Assembly: GCA_902168245.1 (NCBI GenBank)
Contig: CABHPA010000129.1
Span: 1-61,913 of the forward strand
Source: Candidatus Melainabacteria bacterium
GTDB taxonomy: Bacteria > Cyanobacteriota > Vampirovibrionia > Vampirovibrionales > Vampirovibrionaceae
Direction: 5' to 3'
Length of the DNA: 61,913 bases
In this document: positions 26,384 through 35,567 of the stretch, in pieces
Layout: every line of letters begins with the position of its first letter
Position numbering within the stretch: the first letter of the stretch is position 1
Made by a program: the position numbers and the translations under genes
Notes under the pieces: generated by a model
What the model was told of the DNA's origin: nothing
Databases searched by the model: none
The model's input: the letters and a program-made list of their open reading frames with translations, nothing else

Positions 26384-26790
26384 TATTTCAGAAAGCGCCT
26401 TTTGGGCTGAATTGCCCTCCACCGCGCACCTTGTAGAACAGAGTGGGTCTGGCGCAGCCCTTTTTCGGTTATTTGCGGCTTTTTGGTGAAACAAATCGGG
26501 TGTCAAGGCCCGCCCCTCTCTATGTCATTGCTTTTGTCATCTGGCTCGGCATTTTCCGCAGGCGGTGCGCTACTATCCGGCATACGCCAGGATGAAAACC
26601 TCGCCATCGGAGCCTTGCATATTGCACAACTCTGTGGAGGCCATTGGGAATCCCGCATAAAACAGATCGTTAGCCCGAAAACAACGCTAAACCGAGGCTG
26701 TTTTGTCGCACAAAATCCCTCATGAATTTCCCTGCCTCAATCACCTGTTGCTTTATTCCTTATACAGGCTCAATCTGTCAGGAGGCGTGG
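26384..26790. other. gap between convergent pilin and TadG genes
   Basis: I see no convincing gene or strong terminator here. Open frames are short and lack ribosome sites. GC is mixed and the sequence looks degraded. Confidence 0.4.
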
Positions 26791-27891
26791 CTAAGACCTT
26801 GAGGCCAGCCGGATTCGCACGATGGCCCCGCCGGGCGTGGTGCTTCCGCTTGAGCCGGATGTGCAGCCGTTTTTGCAGGCATAGCGATAGAAATGCCCTT
26901 CAATGTAGCGACCCGACTGCGAGCCGGTCGCCACGTAATCCGTGATTTTAAAGCCCGCGAACCCGCTGACGTTCACCTGTCCGTTCGATCCGTTGCCGCT
27001 CCAGCTATCGTACAAGGGAACCGGGAAAATGGTCTGGTCGCTCACCAGGGTGTCCAGTTCCGTGCGAATGCTGGCGATAAAGTTACCCGGCTTGGTGCTG
27101 TAGCATTGGCCTGCGGTGACGGAACCCGGATACCCGCTGGAAAACCAGGTGGCGATGGTGCTGGCGCCCACCGTGCCGGAGCTGCAATCGGTAAAATCTG
27201 CAAAGCCCCAGTTGCCGGAACTCAACGCGGGGCAGCTCGTGGTGTTTTGCACCCCGTCCACTTCCGCATGATCCCCGTAAATGCGAACCGTGTTGTTTTC
27301 GGGGATGCCATCCGTCATGGTCTCGTTAAACTGCGACTCGCACACGTAAATGGGGCGCAAGCCGCCGTCGGTAATGGTGTTCACGGTCTGATCCACCAGG
27401 GCCACCGATTGCGCCTCCGCGTTCATCTGGGTAATGCCGAACAGGTTGCCCATAATGGTGTTCAAAGCCGCGTTGGGGCCATCGCCGCCTTTTCTGACCT
27501 TTACCCACACTGCGTTGTAGCCGCCGGTGCCACTATAATCCGTGTTGCTGGTGGGCGTCCTGAACGAGGATGAATCATACTTTTTGGTGGCCGGGTCCAC
27601 GTAGCCGAAAACCACATCGCTGCTGTCCAGCACCATGCCGGGCATGTTCTCATCCACCAGATCCTGGGCGGCGTCCCGTGCGCTGTCCTGCTTGGTCAGC
27701 GAATCTACGCTGGTGTCGCGGTACAGTTCGGTCGCCCCGGCTAGCGCGGCGCTGTCCGCAGCGGTTTGCAACTGGTTCTGGGCCGCGTAGTAATAGCTGA
27801 AGTCGATGGCGAACGCTGAAGCCATCAGCGTTAAAAGGAACAGCCCCAAGGTTTGGATGATTTGGAAGCCCCGTTGCGATTTGTGTTTCAT
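26791..27891 (-). CDS. TadG-like pilus assembly/secreted protein
   Basis: A 366-residue protein. The N-terminal helix (residues about 9-31) is followed by FSYYYAAQNQLQTAADSAALAGA, the hallmark of TadG/TadE-like Flp-pilus proteins, in which a helix anchors the protein and the AADxAALAGA stretch continues it. The remainder is a Gly/Ser/Thr-rich extracytoplasmic domain with six Cys (for example YVCESQ, TSCPAL, YACKNGC). It lies beside, and convergent with, an Flp-like pilin, so both may belong to one Tad-type surface apparatus, but no TadA ATPase or TadB/C is in the window. Confidence 0.75.
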   Translation of the reverse strand: MKHKSQRGFQIIQTLGLFLLTLMASAFAIDFSYYYAAQNQLQTAADSAALAGATELYRDTSVDSLTKQDSARDAAQDLVDENMPGMVLDSSDVVFGYVDPATKKYDSSSFRTPTSNTDYSGTGGYNAVWVKVRKGGDGPNAALNTIMGNLFGITQMNAEAQSVALVDQTVNTITDGGLRPIYVCESQFNETMTDGIPENNTVRIYGDHAEVDGVQNTTSCPALSSGNWGFADFTDCSSGTVGASTIATWFSSGYPGSVTAGQCYSTKPGNFIASIRTELDTLVSDQTIFPVPLYDSWSGNGSNGQVNVSGFAGFKITDYVATGSQSGRYIEGHFYRYACKNGCTSGSSGSTTPGGAIVRIRLASRS

Positions 27892-28401
27892 ATTATAAGA
27901 AGAACTCCTGCTAACCCGGTTGGTGTCTGCCTGATGGATACAGTTCCCAGTTTTCGGGCATTTAAAACCTAAGATTTGTAAAACAGGGCCGTTTGCTCTT
28001 CAAAAATCGCATAGGTTGTAATTTCCAGTGGTTGAGTTGTGAAATCGTTGTTTGCCAAGTTTGGCATGCCAAATGGGTGAAAAGTATCCATAAGGAACTG
28101 TGACAATTTTCACATATACGTTCTTTTTACTTCATAAGGGGTTAAAAACTTTTAAATTTCTCTTACACAAACTTCATTTCATCAATAAGTATTAAAACGT
28201 CCCTATGCTTGGGAAGAAATGCATCTTGCGCTAAAGGGTAAATAGCCGCGAGATTTCGACCGATGCATTTAAGGTGTCTTTATTTAAGGTGTCCTTATAG
28301 AAAGCGCAATTTTAAAACAGATTCAGGAGAGTGCAATCAATAGAGGAGCGTAAGCGGTAAATTAATTTAAATTGCAACAAAATCAATATAAGGAGAGCAA
28401 G
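27892..28401. other. long AT-rich upstream region of the EF-hand gene
   Basis: No gene seen. It holds the divergent promoter zones of the TadG-like and EF-hand genes, long A/T tracts (28100-28200) and the tandem repeat at 28267-28296. Confidence 0.45.
28267..28296. repeat. two tandem 15-bp units
   Basis: ATTTAAGGTGTCTTT is followed at once by ATTTAAGGTGTCCTT, one mismatch, about 105 bp before the EF-hand gene. It could be a tandem operator. Confidence 0.6.
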
Positions 28402-29187
28402 ATGTCTACAGTCAATGGTGGGCCTGCATTAACTAAAGGTCAGCTTAATGCCGGGCTTCAAGCACTCACGAAAAGTATCCCGGATTTAAATGCGGGACAG
28501 GCGGGAGCCACTCAGGACGAACTTAAAGGATTTCAAGATCAGTTGGCGAAGGGTATTGCTGCGGGGACTGCAACCGATGCGGATCGGGCAGCGGCTCGCA
28601 TCATTGACTACATCAACGGGACGGGTGGGGCAGCTGGACAGCTTGACACCAATAAAGATGGACACCTCGGTAACGATGAGCTTAATAACGATGGGAACAT
28701 TAAAGCGATAGCTGGTGGTATGGCAGATCCCGGCAAAGCTGTTCAAGGCGATACCGAGCTGACATTGCTTTCCTTTGATAAGCCTACGTTGCAGGCTGCC
28801 TTCAGCAATATCCAAACAGAGTTGCCGCAGATTAACAATGGCGGCGCCAGCAAGGATGAGCTGACACAATATAAAGCAGCGCTGGATGCGAGGCTGCTCC
28901 AGCCTGATCAGGCAGGCAACACTACACTAAAGGCCCAGGCCACATTGGTAAACGAGATGCTCACCAGGTTTGACACTATGGACACCACTCCAGACGGAAA
29001 ACTAACCTCGCAGGAGTTCAAGTTGGAGCCGAATGTTCAACGGGCGCTGGATGGCTATACCCCTCAACCTGGTGGTACCACTTTAGCCGCCACTAGAAAA
29101 TCAAACGGCCATCCGGGGGCTTTGAACTCATCATTAGCAGCCTTATCCACAGCGGGTACAGGCCGTGCCTTGAATATTAAGGGGTAA
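28402..29187 (+). CDS. EF-hand calcium-binding protein
   Basis: A 261-residue soluble acidic protein with no signal peptide. ATG 28402 follows AAGGAGAG. Two EF-hand loops are visible: residues 82-93 (DTNKDGHLGNDE, fully canonical) and 194-205 (DTTPDGKLTSQE). They sit in a duplicated layout: each half begins with a (K/G)xxLxAxLxxLxxxIPxLNxGxA-like stretch (residues 17-37 and 130-150) followed by helices, so the protein seems built from two copies of a module of about 110 residues. No enzyme domain. It is monocistronic with a long regulated upstream region. Role unknown; perhaps a calcium buffer or an effector. Confidence 0.75.
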   Translation: MSTVNGGPALTKGQLNAGLQALTKSIPDLNAGQAGATQDELKGFQDQLAKGIAAGTATDADRAAARIIDYINGTGGAAGQLDTNKDGHLGNDELNNDGNIKAIAGGMADPGKAVQGDTELTLLSFDKPTLQAAFSNIQTELPQINNGGASKDELTQYKAALDARLLQPDQAGNTTLKAQATLVNEMLTRFDTMDTTPDGKLTSQEFKLEPNVQRALDGYTPQPGGTTLAATRKSNGHPGALNSSLAALSTAGTGRALNIKG

Positions 29188-29348
29188 ATGTTTAAAAAAA
29201 CCATCGTAAAGAAATCAACGGATTGTTCTGTTTTTCGATAGCCTATATTTTTTAAGTGACGTTGCGCTATCCTGATTTAGGACAATCCGTTTAGAAATCG
29301 CTTGGAGCTTGGCAACTCCGAACAAACTACAGCCTTCCCCAAAGAGAA

Positions 29349-29369
29349 AGCCGGAGGGACACTCCGGCT
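29349..29369 (-). terminator. hairpin terminator for the downstream minus-strand gene
   Basis: AGCCGGAG and CTCCGGCT pair around a 5-nt loop. On the minus strand the stem is followed by TTCTCTTT. It lies 44 bp past the stop of the Cys-rich protein gene. Confidence 0.6.
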
Positions 29370-29412
29370 GTTGAATCAGCTTCATAGGGGGGTTACGTTT
29401 AAATAGAACTTT

Positions 29413-29670
29413 TTAGTATTGACTTAGGTAGGGTAATAGCTTGTTCACCCGTTTGGGTTCCGGCGCGCCAAGGGTTTTCAGGAGTACCGGCACCACTTTG
29501 TTCATTTGGCATACAAAGGAATAGCCGCCCTTGGGAATGGAGCAATTGGCGCAATCCGCATTGGTTACGTAGCATTTAATGGCCTGATCGGTCCAGGTCT
29601 GCGTAATCGACGCGGACACTTCATCGTCCACGGGTTGAGTCCAGAACACCGTTCCGGTCGCTATCGCCAT
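29413..29670 (-). CDS. 85-residue Cys-containing conserved-looking protein
   Basis: ATG 29670 follows GAGGAGGC. The core is AIKCYVTNADCANC followed by SIPKGGYSFVCQMNKVVPVLL, with four Cys spaced C-x6-C-x2-C-x10-C, a pattern able to bind zinc or an iron-sulfur cluster. The N-terminus (MAIATGTVFWTQ) is not a signal peptide. The family is not recognised; the layout suggests a small DNA- or protein-binding zinc module. It has its own terminator. Confidence 0.65.
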   Translation of the reverse strand: MAIATGTVFWTQPVDDEVSASITQTWTDQAIKCYVTNADCANCSIPKGGYSFVCQMNKVVPVLLKTLGAPEPKRVNKLLPYLSQY

Positions 29671-29981
29671 TGGCCTGCCTCCTCGCTCCATCCTCTGAAC
29701 CACACGGAAAGAAAAGAAAATTTGTTCAACCACTCGTCTCTATGTACTTATCCTATTTCCTTTTAAAAAGTCCGCCTTCCCCTGGATAGAGGAGTTTCTG
29801 GAAAGCTCGCCAGAACCCTTGTCCGTGAAGTCTTTTCCAGATTTTCGTAACAAAAGGGAAACTTTTCTCAGGTTTGCCAAAAAACTGCCGAAGTAAGTTG
29901 GGTATCAGCTTTTCGCGTTGGAACGCAGGCTGAACAGAGTGCCAGTGCCAGTGAAGCTAGTCAATCAAAGATGGATCCCTT
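29671..29981. other. divergent intergenic region
   Basis: It holds the promoters of the Cys-containing gene (minus) and the REC-phosphatase (plus). No gene or clear element; a short GTGCCA duplication lies at about 29939-29950. Confidence 0.4.
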
Positions 29982-31247
29982 ATGTTCAAGATTTTTTCCC
30001 TGGAAACCATTGAAGGCGATCACCCCTCCCTAGCTGAGTTGCGCGCCCGGCTGGAAACCATGGGCTATGAGCTGATCGCGCATCGTCGCGATCAGGAAGT
30101 GGTTGAGGAGATCAAGTCCAGCCAGCCCGACCTGATTCTGCTGGATCCGACCCTGCCGGAGCATCAGGGCTTCAAAATGTGCGAAACCCTGAAAAACGAC
30201 CCGGATACCGAGAATATTCCGGTTATTTTTATCCACACCCGCCCGTCCGGCAACGGCATGTTGTTAAAAAGCTTTGAAAGCGGCGCCACCGATTTTGTGT
30301 CCATCGAAGCGGGCGAGGTGGAAGTATTGGCCCGCCTGCAAGCCGCTATTCGCAACAAGCAGGCCGCCAGCCAGGCGGTTTCCATGGCCCAGCAGTTGAA
30401 TAAGATGAATACCGAGTTGTATGAGCGCAACTTGCAAGTGGAAAAAGAGCTGTACGTCACCCGCCAGTTGCAGCAGAGCCTGCTCCCGCCGATTTTGAAA
30501 GAGGAAGGCTCGCCAACCGATGCGCCGCTTGAAGAGGGGGTGCAGGGCAGTTTCAGTAAATGCCACTATAAAGATGAAAAATTGCGAATCTCCGGCGTTT
30601 ATTTGCCCTGCGACGCGTTGGGCGGCGATATTTACGATGTGATTAAATTCCCCAACGGCACGGTGGGCGTGGCCATTGCGGATGTGTCCGGCCATGGGGT
30701 GCCTGCGGGCTTTATTACCGCCATCTTCAAATCCTCGTTCTACCGGATTACCCACAACCACAGCGAACCGGGCGATATTTTGTACCACCTCAACAACGAG
30801 CTGGCGGATATCGTCAAAACCGGCGAATATGTCACCGCCGTGTACGGCCGTATTCAGCCGGATGAAGCCGACCCGGACAAGCTTTGCATGGACTATACCG
30901 GCGCGGGTCATCCGTACCCGCTCTATTACAAGGCGTCCGAAAATCGGGTGATTCGCCTGAAAGAGAACGGCACACCGCTGGTCTGGATTAAAAACATGGA
31001 ATACCCCATGGGCCGCATTCCCCTGGAGCCGGGTGACCAGGTGCTGATGTTCACCGACGGCATTAGCGAGATGCGCAACCTGCAAGGCGAACTGTATGGC
31101 GAGGAAGCCTTGGAAGCCCTATTTCTAAAGCTGGTGCAGGAAAATTCAGGGCAGATTCTGGATGACCTGATCCAGGTGCTGTCCGACTTTACAGAGGGTC
31201 ACCCGCTGGAGGATGACTTGAGCGTGGTGCTGATCGAAGCCCGGTAG
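29982..31247 (+). CDS. REC-SpoIIE (RsbU-like) PP2C phosphatase
   Basis: A 421-residue cytoplasmic signalling protein. The receiver (residues 1-125) has Asp51 in LILLDPTLP. A coiled coil follows (about 128-170), then a PP2C/SpoIIE serine phosphatase domain (205-420) with the metal-binding GGDIYDVI, VAIADVSGHGVPAGF, GAGHPYPL and the final LEDDLSVVLIEA. Phosphorylation of the receiver should switch on dephosphorylation of an anti-anti-sigma (STAS) partner, freeing a sigma factor. Neither the STAS protein nor the kinase is adjacent. The ribosome site is weak. Confidence 0.92.
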   Translation: MFKIFSLETIEGDHPSLAELRARLETMGYELIAHRRDQEVVEEIKSSQPDLILLDPTLPEHQGFKMCETLKNDPDTENIPVIFIHTRPSGNGMLLKSFESGATDFVSIEAGEVEVLARLQAAIRNKQAASQAVSMAQQLNKMNTELYERNLQVEKELYVTRQLQQSLLPPILKEEGSPTDAPLEEGVQGSFSKCHYKDEKLRISGVYLPCDALGGDIYDVIKFPNGTVGVAIADVSGHGVPAGFITAIFKSSFYRITHNHSEPGDILYHLNNELADIVKTGEYVTAVYGRIQPDEADPDKLCMDYTGAGHPYPLYYKASENRVIRLKENGTPLVWIKNMEYPMGRIPLEPGDQVLMFTDGISEMRNLQGELYGEEALEALFLKLVQENSGQILDDLIQVLSDFTEGHPLEDDLSVVLIEAR

Positions 31248-31437
31248 CTATGAATACGGGAAAATTTCGATTTCTGAGGTCGGGCTAGCATCATTTTGGG
31301 CTGAGGGGTTTTCATGGGACAGGCGCGCTGTCTCCCGGTCTTTGATATGCCTTTCCGTCAGGGAGGCGGCGTCGCAAGCATGGGCGCAAGTATGGGATGG
31401 CTTCCCTTGGAGCATGGAGAAAGAAGGGTCAAAAACG

Positions 31438-31956
31438 ATGGAACTTGTACGCAGAAAAAGCATGGTTTATAACATTTCGCCTGCATTGCAGGCCGGGGTA
31501 CCCCGGGAATTGATTGAAGAACACATTAGCCAGATTGAACAGGAAGTGGCTGATGGTGGGATTGGCCCGGAGTTGGGATTTCTTGGAAAAGATGCCGATA
31601 TGACCATGCGCCTGTCCAAGGCAAGGCATTCTCGAGAACTGATTCAGGACGAGCTGGTGATTCGTTTTCGGGAGCCAGACTTGGGAGGGGAGGAAGTGGT
31701 GATTCCCAGGCGCGGCTCCCTGTCCCGAAATGTGCCAACATCCAGGGCGCAGTCGGGTATTCTGAAAGAGTATGCCGGTCACGGGCCGTATAGCAAGCTG
31801 GTGGGCCTGTTTGGCAAAATGCGGGTCGACTTTCCCAAGGAAAACCTGATGACCATGATGAGCGACGCCGTGCAAAAAATCAGCGATCTCAAACTGAAAA
31901 AGTCACAGGCTTCCCAGGCGGAATCTTCGGCTGGCTTGTCCCCCAAGCGGGGTTAA
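31438..31956 (+). CDS. hypothetical cytoplasmic protein
   Basis: A 172-residue basic protein. ATG 31438 follows GAAAGAAGGG; ATG 31414 is an alternative. It begins MELVRRKSMVYNISPALQAG, has an acidic helix (ELIEEHISQIEQEVADGG) and later FREPDLGGEEVVIPRRGSLS. The C-terminus is a Lys/Ser-rich helix. No membrane segment, no recognised domain. It follows the phosphatase gene by 190 bp and may be co-transcribed. Convergent with pcrA (26 bp). Confidence 0.55.
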   Translation: MELVRRKSMVYNISPALQAGVPRELIEEHISQIEQEVADGGIGPELGFLGKDADMTMRLSKARHSRELIQDELVIRFREPDLGGEEVVIPRRGSLSRNVPTSRAQSGILKEYAGHGPYSKLVGLFGKMRVDFPKENLMTMMSDAVQKISDLKLKKSQASQAESSAGLSPKRG

Positions 31957-31982
31957 TTCAGCGTTAAATCTTCGTTAATCTG

Positions 31983-34511
31983 TTAAACCTTTTCCAGCTT
32001 GGCGAACTTGGGGTCTAGTAACTTTTTGCCCGGAATGGTGTCGAACTCAATGCTGTAGATGGCTTTTTCCCCATCGCCCAGCACCTGGCTGACAGTCCCT
32101 TCGCCGAACTTGGCATGCGCCACCCGATCGCCCACCTTAAACGCCGCCGCCGTGGGGGACGGTTGGGGTCGGGAGGAACCCACAATGGGCAGTTCGCCGG
32201 GCGTACTTTTGCGGGCCGATGCCGGGGTGCGGTTGCGCAAATGCGGGCTGACGTTTGGATTGCCGCTGGGCTGACTGTAACCGCCGTACCCGCCGCCCGA
32301 TGACCTGCTGCCGGACGATTTGCCCGAAGAAGACCGGCTGCCGTAAGATTCCGAATCGGAAAAACGCTCTCTGGAATATCCCGAACTGGAGCCGCCACCG
32401 TAACTGCTGCCCCCGCCACCATACGAAGATCCATTGTTGGGACGGCGCATGGAATCCACATCGTCATCACTGTAGCGTCCACCGCCGCTTTCGCGATCCA
32501 GGCTGTAGAAGCCGGAGAGATGCTCCGGCGGGATCTCCTTCAAAAAGCGGCTGGGTTGGGAATACCGCAGTTCGCCCATCAGCATGCGGCGCCGGGCGTA
32601 GGTTAAAAACAGGCGTTCCATGGCGCGGGTAACGCCCACGTACATTAAGCGGCGCTCTTCCTCCATCTGGTTGGTGTCGTTCAGCGAACGGAAATGGGGA
32701 AACAACCCTTCTTCCATCCCGCAAATGGCCACCACTGGGTATTCCAAACCCTTGCAGGCATGTAGCGTCATCAGCACCAGTTTGTTTTCCACTGGTTCCG
32801 AGGTATCAATATCGCTGAGCAAAGACATTTGCGTCAGGAAGTCCGCCAGGCCGGGCTGGCCTTCTTCCGTGGCCGGGTTTTCAATCATGAATTGCCGGGC
32901 CACGCTTACGAATTCCTGCACGTTGGCCTGACGGCCTTCGGTGTCGGTGGGGTCTTCCAGCTTGAGCTCCTCAAAGTAGCCGGTCAAATCCAGAATTTGC
33001 GTGACCAGCTCATCCAGCCCCACTTCGGTGGAGAGGCGTTTCAGGCGCTCCATCACGGACATAAACGCGCCGATGGCTTTGGCCGCCTTGGGCTTCAGGC
33101 CGTCCACCTGATCGGCCTGCTTCAGCACGTTGTACAGGGTAGTCTCATGCCGGTCGGCCATGCCTTCCAGCAATTCCACCGTGGTTTTGCCGATGCCCCG
33201 TTTGGGCACGTTGATGACCCGTTTTACGCTGTAGCTGTCCGCATCGTTGAAAATTACGGTCATGTAGGCCAGCACGTCCTTGATTTCCTTGCGCTCGTAG
33301 AACTTAAGGCCGCCCACCATGGTGTAGGGAATCCCTCGGGAAATCAGCACGTCCTCTAATACCCGGCTTTGCACGTTGGTGCGGTATAAAATGCAGCAGT
33401 CGCCCGGCTTGTGGCTGCCGCCGCCGGTGAGTTGCTGTAACCGATCGAGGATATAGAACGCCTCTTCCCGATCATCTTTTGCTTCAAAGCAGTTGATTTT
33501 CTCGCCGGGGCCGCGCACCGATTGCAACTCCTTGGGCAGGCGCTCCTTGTTCTGCTCGATGATGGCGTTGGCCACTTCCAGAATGTTGGCGGTGGAGCGG
33601 TAGTTTTGTAGCAGCTTAATCACTTTTGCATCAGGAAAATCGCTCTGGAAGTTGAGGATAATGCGGAAATTCGCGCCCCGCCAGCTATAAATGGATTGAT
33701 CCACATCGCCCACCACGGTCAGGCTGCGGGTTTGCCACAATTCCTTATGCAAATCAGGCGAGCTGTCCTCTTTCAGGCAGCCTTCGGCCAGCAGGCGAAC
33801 CAGCTCGTACTGGGCGTCGTTGGTATCCTGAAACTCGTCCACCAGGATGTGCCTGAACTGATTGTGGTACCGCTGAAGCACATGCGGGTTCTGCTGGAGC
33901 AGCTTCACCGTAATCATCAGCATGTCGTCAAAGTCCATGGCGTTGTTGCGGGAGAGAATCGCCTCGTAGCCGTCGTAAATCTGGGCCAGCTTCTCGGTGC
34001 GGAAGTCCTTGGCGGTGGAGGCGTAATCGAATGCGTCCAGCATCTGGTTCTTGAAGCCCGAAATCATGTAGCGGATGTTCTTGGGCGCGTACAGCTTGTC
34101 ATCCAGGTTCAGCGACTTGATGACCTCTTTTACGGCAGCCATGGACTCGCTTTCATCGTAGATGACAAAATTGTTGTTCCAGGTGCGCCCGGCCTTGGAT
34201 GTGTAATGCGCGACATCTCGCCGCAACACCCGTCCGCAAATGCTGTGGAAAGTGCCAATCCACAGCGATTTACTCAACGCTTCGCCGACCAGGTGGCCCA
34301 AACGCTCTTTCATTTCTTTGGCGGCCTTGTTGGTGAAGGTAACAGCCAACACTTCGCCGGGGTACACGCCGGTTTCGATCCGGTGGGCAATCTGGTGGGT
34401 GAGGACGCGGGTTTTGCCGCTGCCCGCCCCGGCCAGCACCAGCATTGGCCCCAACTGGTGGGTGACCGCTTCCAATTGTTCGGGGTTCAGGTTTTGCAGC
34501 AAACCATTCAT
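31983..34511 (-). CDS. pcrA: UvrD/PcrA-type superfamily 1 DNA helicase
   Basis: An 842-residue ATP-dependent 3'-5' helicase for repair and replication-fork upkeep. Motifs in order: Walker A GAGSGKTRVLTHQ, Walker B LVDEFQDTND, GDVDQSIYSWRGA, QNYRSTANI, TLHACKGLEYPVV and YVGVTRAMERL. After the motor core there is an unusual Gly/Ser/Tyr-rich linker of about 90 residues (roughly 675-765, repeats like SYGGGSSSGYS), then a C-terminal Tudor-like PcrA domain (FKVGDRVAHAKFGEGTV) that contacts RNA polymerase. Length is somewhat above usual because of the linker. Confidence 0.96.
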   Translation of the reverse strand: MNGLLQNLNPEQLEAVTHQLGPMLVLAGAGSGKTRVLTHQIAHRIETGVYPGEVLAVTFTNKAAKEMKERLGHLVGEALSKSLWIGTFHSICGRVLRRDVAHYTSKAGRTWNNNFVIYDESESMAAVKEVIKSLNLDDKLYAPKNIRYMISGFKNQMLDAFDYASTAKDFRTEKLAQIYDGYEAILSRNNAMDFDDMLMITVKLLQQNPHVLQRYHNQFRHILVDEFQDTNDAQYELVRLLAEGCLKEDSSPDLHKELWQTRSLTVVGDVDQSIYSWRGANFRIILNFQSDFPDAKVIKLLQNYRSTANILEVANAIIEQNKERLPKELQSVRGPGEKINCFEAKDDREEAFYILDRLQQLTGGGSHKPGDCCILYRTNVQSRVLEDVLISRGIPYTMVGGLKFYERKEIKDVLAYMTVIFNDADSYSVKRVINVPKRGIGKTTVELLEGMADRHETTLYNVLKQADQVDGLKPKAAKAIGAFMSVMERLKRLSTEVGLDELVTQILDLTGYFEELKLEDPTDTEGRQANVQEFVSVARQFMIENPATEEGQPGLADFLTQMSLLSDIDTSEPVENKLVLMTLHACKGLEYPVVAICGMEEGLFPHFRSLNDTNQMEEERRLMYVGVTRAMERLFLTYARRRMLMGELRYSQPSRFLKEIPPEHLSGFYSLDRESGGGRYSDDDVDSMRRPNNGSSYGGGGSSYGGGSSSGYSRERFSDSESYGSRSSSGKSSGSRSSGGGYGGYSQPSGNPNVSPHLRNRTPASARKSTPGELPIVGSSRPQPSPTAAAFKVGDRVAHAKFGEGTVSQVLGDGEKAIYSIEFDTIPGKKLLDPKFAKLEKV

Positions 34512-34946
34512 CGCTTTCGTCTAGCCTCTCTAACGCAATTCTGAATTGTGCCTGACTCTCTGGGTGGGGGGCAAGTGGATCGATACATGTCGATACATAC
34601 GGATAAAAGATTAAAAGATAGGAATGAGCCTGCTCAGGCCGACGATGAGAATCGAGTCAGGGGGGATTGGTAAAAAATCTCAAAGAAGTGGCGTAACTGA
34701 CGGCTTTTTATATAATATAGTGTTTAAATCGGCGACTTGTCGACGACTTGTTCGGCAAACGTTGGAATTCTTAATCATGCCATGTCCGCTCAGGGATGGG
34801 GGTCTGACAAAACCAGCCTGACGCCGGGTAAAGGCAGGCCCGAAGCGGGCTACAAAGAATTCCTTTGATCGAAGGCGGTAAAAACAGTAATCTAGTAGTC
34901 TAGTTGCAGCATCAAGTATTTTTTGAATGTGGATGGAAGGGATCAG
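34512..34946. other. intergenic with short direct repeats
   Basis: No convincing gene. CGATACATGT/CGATACATAC tandem at 34581-34600 and CGACTTGT twice near 34734-34752 could be regulator sites. An A/T-rich TATATAATATAG near 34709-34721 may hold a -10 for the following Rossmann-protein gene. Confidence 0.4.
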
Positions 34947-35567
34947 ATGACCGAGCATTCTCCGATTGAGGCCCAAGTATTGAAGACCCTCGCGGGCATC
35001 AGCAGCTTTTTTGACGACGAAAAGACGGAGAAAACCATTCTGGTGCCGCTGCCCAGCCAGGATGACCTGGACCAGGACAACCCCGATCCGCATGACGAGC
35101 TGGCCGCCGAACTCTCCATGCTGCAACAGAAGTCCAAGAGTATCGCCATTATCGGCAGCCGCAACATTCCGTTGCCCCACCAGCAACTGGTTGAAATGCT
35201 GGCGTTCTCCTTAACGCACGAAGGCAACCGGGTGCTGACCAGCGGCGGTTCTTCTGGCACCAACGCGGCCACCATTCGCGGCGCCATGCGCGGCAACCCC
35301 GATTTGCTGAAAGTAATCCTGCCCCAGACTATCGGCCAGCAACCGTCGGATGTGCAGGATCAGCTCATCGGCATTCCCCATATCATTGAGCATCCGGAAT
35401 GGAGCATGATGAAACTGGCCGACGCCAGCCGACTTTGTAACCGGGAAATCGTGGATGAGTGCCAGCAGCTCATTATTTTGCTGTCTCACGATAGCCCCAC
35501 GCTGCACACCGCCATTGATTACGCGAACGAGAACCACAAGCTTGTAACTTGCCTTTATCTGGATTAA
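34947..35567 (+). CDS. DprA/LOG-like Rossmann-fold protein
   Basis: A 206-residue cytoplasmic protein. ATG 34947 follows GGAAGGGAT. Residues 1-65 are acidic and unstructured-looking. Residues 67-206 are a Rossmann-like fold with KSIAIIGSRNIPLPHQQLVE, then VLTSGGSSGTNAATIRGAM, as in DprA (SMF) and LOG nucleotide-binding proteins. The short single-domain form is like the proteins annotated in cyanobacteria as DNA recombination-mediator A relatives. It lacks DprA's winged-helix tail, so a role in natural transformation is uncertain; nucleotide or DNA binding is the safe call. Confidence 0.7.
   Translation: MTEHSPIEAQVLKTLAGISSFFDDEKTEKTILVPLPSQDDLDQDNPDPHDELAAELSMLQQKSKSIAIIGSRNIPLPHQQLVEMLAFSLTHEGNRVLTSGGSSGTNAATIRGAMRGNPDLLKVILPQTIGQQPSDVQDQLIGIPHIIEHPEWSMMKLADASRLCNREIVDECQQLIILLSHDSPTLHTAIDYANENHKLVTCLYLD

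Noticed and set aside
33696-34544. 282-codon plus-strand frame opposite pcrA
   Set aside because: Antisense shadow of a helicase gene with all motifs present; composition is typical of antisense translation.
34624-34821. 65-codon frame in the pcrA upstream gap
   Set aside because: The ribosome site touches the start codon, and the sequence looks random.
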